From: Mycolicibacterium aubagnense
GTDB lineage: Bacteria; Actinomycetota; Actinomycetes; Mycobacteriales; Mycobacteriaceae
Assembly: GCF_010730955.1 (NCBI RefSeq)
Contig: NZ_AP022577.1
Coordinates: forward strand, 4,464,001-4,528,000
DNA: 64,000 nucleotides
Direction: 5' to 3'
The notes under the pieces were generated by a model that searched no databases, was not told the DNA's origin, and saw only the letters and a list, made by a program, of their open reading frames with translations. The first letter of the stretch is position 1, and every line of letters begins with the position of its first letter. Shown in pieces: positions 35,880 to 43,559 of the stretch. A program made the position numbers and the translations under genes.

Positions 35880-36538
35880 CGGTCCCGGTGACGGTGCTGG
35901 TGGTGGCCAAGGCGCCGGTGCCCGGTCTGGCCAAGACGAGGCTGGCGGCCGCCCTGGGTGCGGCGGGGGCGGCCGACGTTGCTGCCGCGGCACTCCTGGA
36001 CACGCTGGACGCGGTGGCCGCCGCACCGGTGGCCGCGCGGGTCGTGGCCCTCACCGGTGACGTCGACGCGACGCGGTCCGCGGCCGAGATTCGGGAACGG
36101 CTGGCCGATTTCACGGTTATTCCCCAGCGCGGCAATGACTTTGGTGAGCGTTTGGCCAATGCGCACCACGATGCGGGCGAGGCCGGCTACCCGGTGGTGC
36201 AGATCGGCATGGACACACCCCAGGTCACTGCGACTCTCCTCGCCGACTGTGCCCGCCGCCTGTTGCACACCGACGCGGTGCTGGGGCCGGCGCCGGATGG
36301 CGGCTGGTGGCTACTCGGATTGCGCGACGTCGGCTGCGCCGACTGTCTGCGCACGGTTCCGATGTCGCGATCCGACACCGGTGCCCGGACCCTGCGCGCG
36401 CTGGCGGACTGCGGCCTGGCGGTGGAACTGGTGGCTGAACTGCCCGATGTCGACGTGCTCGACGACATCGCTGCCGTGCGGGCGTGCTGTCGGCAGGACA
36501 GCCGGTTCCGGGTTGTGACTTCGGCGATCGGGGTGTGA
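35876..36538 (+). CDS. DUF2064 (TIGR04282-like) nucleotidyl/glycosyl-transferase
   Basis: 220 residues. VVAKAPVPGLAKTRLAAALG at the N-terminus is the DUF2064 signature, a nucleotide-binding loop of the GT-A/nucleotidyltransferase type. QRGNDFGERLANA and GPAPDGGWWLLGLR are also conserved in the family. Related proteins are annotated in arsenosugar synthesis or as cofactor nucleotidyltransferases, but no ars gene is near, so the substrate is open. It overlaps the GT2 gene (ATGA) and ends 1 nt before the methyltransferase start. Confidence 0.82.
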   Translation: MTVPVTVLVVAKAPVPGLAKTRLAAALGAAGAADVAAAALLDTLDAVAAAPVAARVVALTGDVDATRSAAEIRERLADFTVIPQRGNDFGERLANAHHDAGEAGYPVVQIGMDTPQVTATLLADCARRLLHTDAVLGPAPDGGWWLLGLRDVGCADCLRTVPMSRSDTGARTLRALADCGLAVELVAELPDVDVLDDIAAVRACCRQDSRFRVVTSAIGV

Positions 36539-36539
36539 T

Positions 36540-37169
36540 GTGTTCGGAAACCTCTATGAGCGGGCGCTGGTCGGGGAGCGGTGCTGGATTCGGCACGCCG
36601 ATGGCAGCAAGCACCGACTGCCGGTGCACAACTGGCTCGGCGGTCGTCGCGCCGACCGGCGGTTCGATCGGGCGGTGTTGGCTCTGTGCCACGGGCCGAC
36701 CATCGATCTCGGTTGTGGCCCGGGCCGATTGGTCGCTGATCTGGTCCGGCGCGGTGTGCCGGCACTGGGGGTGGACCAGTCGGCCACCGCGGTCGAACTC
36801 GCGCGACGCAGCGGTGCGCCGGCGCTGCGCCGCGATGTGTTCGACTCGCTGCCCGGTATCGGTCGCTGGCAGACGGTACTGCTGGCCGACGGCAACGTCG
36901 GCCTCGGCGGCGACCCCGTCCGAGTCCTGCGCCGCGCGGCCGACCTGCTCCGGCGCGGCGGCGTGTGCGTCGCCGAATTCGAATCGGCCCCAAGCGGAGT
37001 GAACTCCCAGTGGGTGCGGCTGGAATCGTCGCGGACGGTGGGCCCGTGGTTCCGGTGGGCGACGGTCGGGGTGGACAGCGCGGCCGGTATCGCCGGTGCC
37101 GCGGGGCTGTCGGTCATCGATGTGCATCCGGTCGGGGACCGGATGCTCGCGAGTCTGGCCCTGCGATGA
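36540..37169 (+). CDS. Class I SAM-dependent methyltransferase
   Basis: 209 residues from GTG 36540. SAM-binding motif I is TIDLGCGPGRLVADLVRRG near residue 55, then LGVDQSATAVELARR (acidic ribose-binding residue) and a fourth strand VLLADGNVGLGGD. The N-terminus (YERALVGERCWIRHADG) is unusual for small-molecule methyltransferases. The substrate is unknown; the context suggests a glycosylated or sugar-nucleotide compound. Its stop overlaps the first ATG of the following gene's repeat (ATGA). Confidence 0.82.
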   Translation: MFGNLYERALVGERCWIRHADGSKHRLPVHNWLGGRRADRRFDRAVLALCHGPTIDLGCGPGRLVADLVRRGVPALGVDQSATAVELARRSGAPALRRDVFDSLPGIGRWQTVLLADGNVGLGGDPVRVLRRAADLLRRGGVCVAEFESAPSGVNSQWVRLESSRTVGPWFRWATVGVDSAAGIAGAAGLSVIDVHPVGDRMLASLALR

Positions 37170-37278
37170 GCCTCTCGGGCGAAGAGCCGAAGACAGCGAT
37201 GAGCCTCTCGGGCGAAGAGCCGAAGGCACCGATGAGCCTCTCGGGCGAAGAGCCGAAGACACCGATGAGCCTCTCGGG
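37166..37278 (+). repeat. 33-bp tandem repeat (three full copies and one partial) at a gene start
   Basis: Units start at 37166, 37199 and 37232, with a 14-nt partial copy at 37265. They differ at only two positions near the 3' end of the unit. Each encodes MSLSGEEPK plus two residues and each begins with ATG in the same frame, so copy-number change would keep the frame and change the number of start codons. Confidence 0.95.
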
Positions 37279-38371
37279 ACTGCGTGGCACGGCGGTAACC
37301 GCACGGGTCGGCGTGATGCTCGGGATCGCCGTCACCGTGTGCTTCCTGACCGGTCTGATCAGTCACCTGATCCAGCATCCGCAACCCTGGTTCTTCTGGC
37401 CGGCGCACCCGGTGTGGCTGTACCGGGTGACCCAGGGTCTTCATGTGTGCTCGGGAATCGCGGCTATTCCATTGACCGTCGTGAAGCTGTGGTCGGTGTG
37501 GCCCAAGCTGTTTGAACGCCCGATCATCGGCGGCGTCACCCGGCAGTTGGAGCGACTCTCGATCCTGGTGCTGGTGGGCGCGATACTGTTCGAGCTGTCG
37601 ACCGGTCTGCTCAATATCGCGCAGTGGTACGTGTTCCGATTCTTCTTCACCACCGCGCATTACGCGGTGGCCTACCTGGCAGCGGGCGCGGTGTTGGTGC
37701 ATATCGCCGTCAAGCTGCCGACGATTCGGCGGGCTCTCGGGGAGCCGCTGGACGGGGTGGCCGCCGGCGGGGCGGTCGGCCCGACCCGGCGCACGGTACT
37801 GCTCGGAACAGGGTTGGCGGTCGCGGTGGCGACCCTGGCCACGGCAGGTCAGACGGTGCCGTGGCTGCGTCAGATATCGGCGCTGGCCCCGCGCTCGGGC
37901 AAAGGGCCGCAAGGTATTCCGGTGAACCGGTCGGCCGTCGCGGCGGGTGTGCTGCAGGCTGCGGCGTCGCCTCAGTACCGCTTGACGGTGACGAATGGCG
38001 CCACGAGCCGGTCATTTTCGGTGTCCGATCTGCGGGCCCTGCCGCAGCGGACGTTCCACCTGCCGATCGCCTGCGTCGAGGGGTGGAGCGCGGATGCGGA
38101 ATGGACCGGGGTGGTGCTCGCGGACCTGATTGCGATGGTCGGCGGATCGCCACACGCCGACGTCCGGATGGTCTCGCTCGAGCCGCCCGGACCGTATTCG
38201 CGCACCGTGCTACCTGCCCGGCATGCCCGCGATGGCCAGACGCTGATCGCGCTCGAACTCAACGGTGAGACGCTGCATCCAGATCACGGCTATCCGTGCC
38301 GGCTCATCGCGCCGTCGAGACCCGGTGTGCTGCAGACCAAGTGGTTGTCCCGGATCGAGGTGATGCAATGA
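37166..38371 (+). CDS. Membrane molybdopterin-dependent oxidoreductase with cytochrome-b-like helices
   Basis: Up to 401 residues from ATG 37166; in-frame ATGs at 37199, 37232 and 37265 lie at the same place in each copy of a 33-bp repeat. After the repeated MSLSGEEPK units come about five helices (42-230), with His in or near several of them (His67, 93, 165, 179) that could hold haem b. The C-terminal sulfite-oxidase-type Moco domain (260-401) has Cys303 in FHLPIACVEGWSADAEWTG as the Mo ligand. It probably passes electrons from an extracytoplasmic substrate to the membrane. A Rieske, dimerisation or cytochrome c domain is absent. Confidence 0.82.
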   Translation: MSLSGEEPKTAMSLSGEEPKAPMSLSGEEPKTPMSLSGLRGTAVTARVGVMLGIAVTVCFLTGLISHLIQHPQPWFFWPAHPVWLYRVTQGLHVCSGIAAIPLTVVKLWSVWPKLFERPIIGGVTRQLERLSILVLVGAILFELSTGLLNIAQWYVFRFFFTTAHYAVAYLAAGAVLVHIAVKLPTIRRALGEPLDGVAAGGAVGPTRRTVLLGTGLAVAVATLATAGQTVPWLRQISALAPRSGKGPQGIPVNRSAVAAGVLQAAASPQYRLTVTNGATSRSFSVSDLRALPQRTFHLPIACVEGWSADAEWTGVVLADLIAMVGGSPHADVRMVSLEPPGPYSRTVLPARHARDGQTLIALELNGETLHPDHGYPCRLIAPSRPGVLQTKWLSRIEVMQ

Positions 38372-38826
38372 GGGTGCTGTTGTTCATCGCGGGCTTGGCG
38401 CTGGCCGGTTATGGTGCCGTCCTGGTGTTGGAGAACCCTCCGGTGATCCTCATCCGTATGGCGGTGTGGGCGCTGGTGGCGGTGGCGGTGCATGACGCGG
38501 TGTTCGCGCCGTTGTGCGTGGCGTTGGGTTTCACGGCCCGGCGGGTACTGCCGACGTCGTGGCAGGCGCCCGTGGCGGTCGCCGGACTGTGCACCGTGGT
38601 GTTGGCGTTGCTGGCCATCCCGGTTTTCGACAAGCCCGGGATGCGCCCCGACAACATGACGGTGCTGGACCGAAATTACCATGCGGGACTGTGGATTTCG
38701 CTGGCCTTGGTGTGGGCGTGCGTCCCCGGCTATCTCGCGGTCAGGCGGCTGCTACCAGTTCGTCAGAATGAAGTGGTTGAGGGCGAGCGCGCCGATGACA
38801 TTGGCGGCCAGCCACCAACGCCGTGA
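38368..38826 (+). CDS. Small integral membrane protein of the molybdenum block
   Basis: 152 residues from ATG 38368, which overlaps the oxidoreductase stop (ATGA). It has four hydrophobic helices with a conserved-looking HDAVFAP in helix 2 and a DRNYHAGLW segment before the last helix, where His residues could bind haem or metal. No family recognised. Tight coupling to the oxidoreductase suggests a partner or assembly role (inference). Its 3' end overlaps the convergent gene by 75 bp. Confidence 0.75.
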   Translation: MRVLLFIAGLALAGYGAVLVLENPPVILIRMAVWALVAVAVHDAVFAPLCVALGFTARRVLPTSWQAPVAVAGLCTVVLALLAIPVFDKPGMRPDNMTVLDRNYHAGLWISLALVWACVPGYLAVRRLLPVRQNEVVEGERADDIGGQPPTP

Positions 38827-40122
38827 TCGTGCCGGTAGCAGTGCGCCGGCCGCCGTCAGCCAGACGGTGAACGGAAGCCAGATCCGTTCTGTCTCGGCCT
38901 TGCTCAGCATGCTCAGGTCTGCGCACACGATGGCCAGCAGAGCGGCCAGCACCAGCAGGTGCAGGCCGCTGCGCTGCCGTAGTGCGGTGCGGTCGAATGC
39001 CAGGCTCAGGCCGGCGACACTACCGAGGCCGATGGCGCACACCACCGACGCGAGGTTGGCCCACGACCAGTACTGGAACGGCCGATTCATGGCAATGCCC
39101 TGCCAATACCGTTGCTGCACCAGGGTGTATCCGTCGAACCACCAGAATCCGGTCGCCGCGAAGGCGCCGACCACCGCCAGTGCCGCGACGACCGCGGGCA
39201 GCAGGACGCGGGCCGCCACCCGTCGGTCCGGCGCGGTGATCAGTACGGCGACAGCGGGTATGGCCATCAGACCGAGGCCGTAGTTGAGAAAGATGCCCCA
39301 ACCCAGCAGCAGCCCGGCCGCGGCACCGGTGAGTGCCGGGCGGCGGTTGCGGGTTGCCATCGCCAGCAGGGCGATACCCCACGCGGCCACCCCGGCGTAG
39401 TAGCCGTCGGCAGACACGGCGATCCAGATGGCGGTGGGCGCGACAGCGACGAACGGTGCGGCCGATCGGGCGGTGGTCTCGCCGCACAGCGTGCGCAGCG
39501 TCACCACGATGGCCGCGGCCGCACTCGATCCGATCAGCAGGCACCAGAGACCCGCCCAGGCTCCACCGCCCAGTCCGAGGCGGTCCAGCCACACGAAGGT
39601 CAACAGTGCTCCGGGGGGATGGCCGGAGACATGCGTGATCCACGAGTTCGGATGGAAATCAAGGATTCTGGAGGAGAAGGTGCGCAGTGCCTCGGGGATG
39701 TCGGTGATGCTCGGCACCTGCCGCAGGTACTCGTTCTGGGCGGTCAGTCTGCCGGAGAACCCGCGTTGCCAGCCGTCGATCATCGCCAGCGCGAACGCCC
39801 AACCGCAGGCCACCGCCCACACCGTCAGCGGCACCGTCCGCCAGGGCAGTCGCGCCGCCACCGTCGGTCCCCACAGCACGGCCGCCACCGCGATGAGTAC
39901 CGCCGGCGCCGTGCCCCAGCCGACATGGGCGTTCCACCAGCCGAAGATCGGCGCGGTCTGTGCGAAATTGCGGATCTGAGTCGGCGTGCTGTTGATGAGC
40001 GGGGTGACGATACCCAGCTGCAGGTGGGGCACCACGAACGCCGCGACGACCAACGCGAGGCCGACGCCGGCTGCCGTCGCTGTCCTACGGCGGGTATTCA
40101 CGAGTGCCAGCCTAAGAGACAT
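38752..40122 (-). CDS. Polytopic membrane protein, GT-C glycosyltransferase-like
   Basis: 456 residues with about twelve helices. An acidic/polar first periplasmic loop region (NSTPTQIRNFAQTAPIFGWW) and SHV-type HVSGHPPGALLTFVWLDRL near residue 163 resemble polyprenyl-phosphate-dependent GT-C enzymes, but no standard DD/DE motif after helix 1 is obvious. Its role next to a GT2 enzyme and a sugar epimerase suggests transfer of a lipid-linked sugar outside the membrane (inference). It is convergent with the block and overlaps its last gene by 75 bp. Confidence 0.7.
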   Translation of the reverse strand: MSLRLALVNTRRRTATAAGVGLALVVAAFVVPHLQLGIVTPLINSTPTQIRNFAQTAPIFGWWNAHVGWGTAPAVLIAVAAVLWGPTVAARLPWRTVPLTVWAVACGWAFALAMIDGWQRGFSGRLTAQNEYLRQVPSITDIPEALRTFSSRILDFHPNSWITHVSGHPPGALLTFVWLDRLGLGGGAWAGLWCLLIGSSAAAAIVVTLRTLCGETTARSAAPFVAVAPTAIWIAVSADGYYAGVAAWGIALLAMATRNRRPALTGAAAGLLLGWGIFLNYGLGLMAIPAVAVLITAPDRRVAARVLLPAVVAALAVVGAFAATGFWWFDGYTLVQQRYWQGIAMNRPFQYWSWANLASVVCAIGLGSVAGLSLAFDRTALRQRSGLHLLVLAALLAIVCADLSMLSKAETERIWLPFTVWLTAAGALLPARSRRWWLAANVIGALALNHFILTNW

Positions 40123-40494
40123 CCTCTGGTGGCAGTGGTGACGAATTGATGACCTGTGGGCGTCGGAACTCCCCGATGGCGTAAGTCATGGCGCGGGAGA
40201 ACGCTCCCTGGGGACGCGATCCATGAGCCTGGACATGTGGTGACCGTGAGTCGGCTGCGCCGCGGCGACGAAGCAGGCGTCCGAGAGAGGCCGCGAAGGG
40301 CCAACCTCGATGCCTGGAGGCGGGATTGGTCACCATTCGGTAATGGGTTGCGAAAAACCATGTGCTGCAACCTCTGTGACGGAGCGACGGTCACTTCCGA
40401 CCGCCTCGGCTCAGCGCGGGCTCTCCCGAACACGGCATTCGTGGGCCACGATGTCAGCAGGAGAAGTTCCGGATTCGAGACACATGGAGCAGCG
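40123..40494. other. 372-nt divergent non-coding region
   Basis: It lies between the polytopic membrane gene (left) and a secreted-peptide gene (right). The plus strand carries AGGAG at 40469-40473, some 20 nt before the ATG, and a short stem GGTTGC...GCAACC near 40346-40372. An open frame crosses it but has no domain character. No tRNA or known riboswitch class could be recognised. Confidence 0.5.
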
Positions 40495-40737
40495 ATGAAA
40501 TCTGTGATCATTGGGGCGGGGCTGGCCGCGTTGGCTGCGGTCGGGCTGGCGCCGGTCGCGTCGGCGACAACGGCCGACGTGGCTGTCAACGAACTACGCG
40601 CCCAGGGGTACCTGGTGCAGATCAACCAGACACCCACGGCTCCGCTCACCGCCTGCGCGGTCAAGAACGTCAGCACGCTGGCGGGCGGCGACGCACCGTC
40701 GGCGATCGTCGACATCGCCTGTCCCGACGGCTGCTGA
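40495..40737 (+). CDS. Small secreted two-cysteine-pair mycobacterial protein
   Basis: 80 residues from ATG 40495. A clear signal peptide, MKSVIIGAGLAALAAVGLAP with cleavage after VASA, leaves a mature chain of about 55 residues. The mature part has LRAQGYLVQINQTP and cysteines in LTACAVKN and IACPDGC, a pattern I associate with a family of tiny exported mycobacterial proteins of unknown role. It stops 7 nt before the epimerase GTG, so the two are likely one transcript. Confidence 0.75.
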   Translation: MKSVIIGAGLAALAAVGLAPVASATTADVAVNELRAQGYLVQINQTPTAPLTACAVKNVSTLAGGDAPSAIVDIACPDGC

Positions 40738-40744
40738 CGGCACC

Positions 40745-41776
40745 GTGCGAGTGCTCTTGACCGGCGCGGCAGGATTCATCGGTTCGCGCATCTGGGCGGA
40801 GTTGGCCGCGGCCGGGCACGAGGTCGTGGCAATCGACGCAATGCTCGGTGCCGCACATGGCCCCGGGGCACTGCCGCCCGACGGTTGCCTGGTCCACGAC
40901 GTGCGTGATGCCGAGGCATTGGCAGTGCAGCTCAAGGGTATCGACGTCGTGTGTCACCAGGCCGCCGTCGTCGGCGCCGGCGTCAATGCCGCGGATGCGC
41001 CGTCATACGGCAGTCACAACGACTACGCCACCACGGTGCTGCTCGCACAGATGTATGCCGCCGGCTGTCGTCGGCTGGTCCTCGCGTCGTCGATGGTGGT
41101 CTACGGCCAGGGTGGCTACGAATGCGCGAAGCACGGCCCGGTCGATCCGTTGCCGCGGTACCGGACCGACCTCGATGCCGGTGTTTTCGAGCACCGGTGC
41201 CCGGTCGGCGACGAAGAGCTGCGCTGGCGCCTGGTGGGGGAGGACGCACCGCTGCGGCCGCGCAGTCTGTACGCGGCGAGCAAGACCGCGCAGGAGCACT
41301 ACGCACTGGCCTGGGCCGACGCGGTCGGTGGCTCCGTGGTCGCGCTGCGCTATCACAACGTGTACGGGCCCCACATGCCGCGCGACACGCCCTACTCGGG
41401 AGTGGCCGCGATCTTCCGTTCCGCGCTGGAAAACGGCATTGTCCCAAACGTTTACGAGGACGGCGGACAGATGCGTGACTTCGTCCACGTCGACGACGTG
41501 GCGGCGGCCAATGTCGCCGCGGTGGAATTCGGCAACGACGGATTCGCCGCGTTCAACGTCTGCTCGGGGCATCCGATCGCGATTCGCGATGTGGCCGGGC
41601 AGTTGTGCGCGGCCCGCGGTGCCCCGTCACCATCGGTCACCGGGCAGTATCGCAGCGGCGACGTCCGCCATATCGTCGCCGACCCGGCGCGGGCGACCCG
41701 GGAACTCGGGTTCACCGCGGTGATCCACCCTCGGGACGGGTTGCGCGACTTCGCATTCGCGCCGCTACGGGTTTGA
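40745..41776 (+). CDS. NAD-dependent epimerase/dehydratase (extended SDR)
   Basis: 343 residues from GTG 40745. Rossmann motif LLTGAAGFIGSRIW at the N-terminus, catalytic YAASK (SLYAASKTAQEHYALA), and YHNVYGPHMPRDTPYSGVAA plus GGQMRDFVHVDDVA, which together are typical of UDP-glucose 4-epimerase/dTDP-glucose 4,6-dehydratase-like enzymes. It should interconvert a nucleotide sugar that could supply the GT2 and GT-C-like enzymes of the block. A Cys/Gly-rich insert (GGYECAKHGPVDPLPRYR) precedes the catalytic Tyr. Confidence 0.85.
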   Translation: MRVLLTGAAGFIGSRIWAELAAAGHEVVAIDAMLGAAHGPGALPPDGCLVHDVRDAEALAVQLKGIDVVCHQAAVVGAGVNAADAPSYGSHNDYATTVLLAQMYAAGCRRLVLASSMVVYGQGGYECAKHGPVDPLPRYRTDLDAGVFEHRCPVGDEELRWRLVGEDAPLRPRSLYAASKTAQEHYALAWADAVGGSVVALRYHNVYGPHMPRDTPYSGVAAIFRSALENGIVPNVYEDGGQMRDFVHVDDVAAANVAAVEFGNDGFAAFNVCSGHPIAIRDVAGQLCAARGAPSPSVTGQYRSGDVRHIVADPARATRELGFTAVIHPRDGLRDFAFAPLRV

Positions 41777-41784
41777 CCGGTACC

Positions 41785-42660
41785 TCACCCGGTCCGCACG
41801 CACCGGAATCCGATGTGACTCATCCCGGTATCGACAGCGTGGGGACGGCGGGCCGCCGGCCGGTAGCGCAAGCAGTAGCTGTCCGCGCAGAGGAACGACC
41901 CGCCCTTGATCACCCGGCGCGGTACCGGTGTGCCCGGTTGATCGGTGTCGTAACTGTCTGCGGCGCAACACGGCTGGCTGTCCCGGGTGGCGCCGTAGAA
42001 GTCGGTGGTCCACTCCCAGACGTTGCCCGCCATGTCGAACAGGCCGTAGTCATTGGCGGGGAAGCTGCCGACGGGTGTGGTCTGGCCGTAGCCGGTGTCG
42101 GGCAGGTACGGGAACTCGCCGTGCCAGAAGTTGGCCAACCGTTGCCCGGGCCGCTCAGGCGCGGAGCCCCAGGTGTAGGTGGCGCGGTCCAGGCCACCGC
42201 GGGCCGCCACTTCCCACTGCGCCTCGGTGGGCAGGGTCAGTCCGGCCCAGTCGGCGTATGCCGCGGCGTCCTCGAACGCCACGTGCACGACGGGATGGTG
42301 CTCCCGGTTTCGCAGCGACGACTTGGGGCCACGCGGATGGTTCCAGCACGCGCCCGGCGTCCACGTCCACCATTGGCTGAGGTGGCGCAGGTCGACGGGG
42401 CCGGGCGTGCGGCGGAACACCATGGAGCCCGGTTGCAGGTTTTCCGCGGGGGCGCCCGGATACTCGGCGGGGTTGAGCGGCCGCTCGGCGACGGTGACGT
42501 AGCTGGTGGCGTCCACGAACGCGGCGAAGTCCGCGTTGGTCACCTGGTGCGGCTGCATCCAGAAACCGTCGACGGTGACCTCGCGGGCCGGGGCCTCCTC
42601 GGGATAGTGCTCGTCGGAACCCAGCACCGTGGTCTGCCCGGGAATCCACACCAGGGTCAA
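41785..42660 (-). CDS. Formylglycine-generating enzyme (sulfatase activator)
   Basis: 291 residues from TTG 42660, which overlaps the HAD stop as TTGA. SUMF1/FGE fold: the N-terminus reads LVWIPGQTTVLGS, then LPTEAQWEVAARGG in the middle and GNVWEWTTDFY. The copper-binding active cysteines are Cys258 and Cys263 in GGSFLCADSYCLRYR, as in Streptomyces and M. tuberculosis FGE. It oxidises the sulfatase Cys to formylglycine, and the target (CTAGR) is encoded two genes upstream in the same operon. Confidence 0.92.
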   Translation of the reverse strand: MTLVWIPGQTTVLGSDEHYPEEAPAREVTVDGFWMQPHQVTNADFAAFVDATSYVTVAERPLNPAEYPGAPAENLQPGSMVFRRTPGPVDLRHLSQWWTWTPGACWNHPRGPKSSLRNREHHPVVHVAFEDAAAYADWAGLTLPTEAQWEVAARGGLDRATYTWGSAPERPGQRLANFWHGEFPYLPDTGYGQTTPVGSFPANDYGLFDMAGNVWEWTTDFYGATRDSQPCCAADSYDTDQPGTPVPRRVIKGGSFLCADSYCLRYRPAARRPHAVDTGMSHIGFRCVRTG

Positions 42661-43550
42661 CGGGGGAACACCTCGGCCCAGTCGGACCGCATGCTGGCGA
42701 CGGTCCAGCCTTCGGACTCTGCCATCTTCAGTGCTTTCTCGGCACCGGCTTCGTAGGCGAACTCGCGGTCGGCATCGTCATGCCACACCAGCAGCCGAAA
42801 ACCCTTGGTGTATTGCATCATTTCGATATCGCCGTTGGAATTTCCCGCCGCGAACATCGGCCGCCGGCCGGTGCGGTCCCAGATTCTCACCGGCTTCACC
42901 GGCCCGTCGTTGAGGAACTCGGGCTGCGCCGTCGTCACCAGATTGCCGTCGGCGAACGTGACGCCCACCGAGCTTCCTACCACGCGTTCGGGCGGGATCC
43001 CGTACATCCCGTCGGTGACGGGCCGCATGAAATCACGCCCGCCGCCGGAGACGATGTAGCAGGTGAACGCATTCGACTCCAGGTAGCGCAGCAACTCGAT
43101 CATCGGCACATACCCGCATTCGGTGTACGAACGATCCAGCGTCGGATGTCGGACCTCGGCGAAGAACGCCGTAACCCGCGCGGCATGTTCCTCGACGGTT
43201 ATCCCGGAGTACGCCGAAAGAATGCCGGTAGCAAGCACTTTCAGCTCGCTGTCGTCACCCTGATAGTGCTTGGTGACGGCCGCGCCGAACCAGTCCAGGT
43301 CGCCTGACGCGGCCGCGGCGTAGGGCTGCCGAGCGGCCAGCGCCGGATCGGCGGCGGCTTGCGCGGCCAGCCGCCGCATCAGGAAATCCAGCTGAATGTA
43401 CGCCGGCTTCTCACACCACAGCGTGCCGTCGTTGTCGAAGACCGCGATGCGGTCTTGGGGCGCAACGAAATCCGGGCCCGGGGTGGTGACGCGCCCGACG
43501 AAGTCGACGATCGCCGACTTCGTCGGGCCGTCGTTCCAATGTTTCAGCAC
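42657..43550 (-). CDS. HAD-superfamily hydrolase of the sulfatase operon
   Basis: 297 residues from GTG 43550. Motif I is FDNDGTLWCEKP near residue 38, motif II is in TCYIVSGGGRDFM and motif IV is in GNSNGDIEMM. This matches HAD phosphatases of the phosphoserine-phosphatase type. Such a gene often accompanies arylsulfatases, but its role there is not defined. It lies 9 nt after the sulfatase stop and overlaps the FGE start by 4 nt. Confidence 0.85.
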   Translation of the reverse strand: MLKHWNDGPTKSAIVDFVGRVTTPGPDFVAPQDRIAVFDNDGTLWCEKPAYIQLDFLMRRLAAQAAADPALAARQPYAAAASGDLDWFGAAVTKHYQGDDSELKVLATGILSAYSGITVEEHAARVTAFFAEVRHPTLDRSYTECGYVPMIELLRYLESNAFTCYIVSGGGRDFMRPVTDGMYGIPPERVVGSSVGVTFADGNLVTTAQPEFLNDGPVKPVRIWDRTGRRPMFAAGNSNGDIEMMQYTKGFRLLVWHDDADREFAYEAGAEKALKMAESEGWTVASMRSDWAEVFPR

Positions 43551-43559
43551 CCAGCGCCT

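Noticed and set aside
35876..36538. Arsenosugar synthesis gene, as TIGR04282 naming would suggest
   Set aside because: No arsenic methyltransferase, arsenate reductase or ArsR gene lies nearby, so only the family is reported.
40123..40494. Riboswitch (c-di-AMP or cobalamin type) in the long leader
   Set aside because: None of the conserved cores of these classes could be found by eye.
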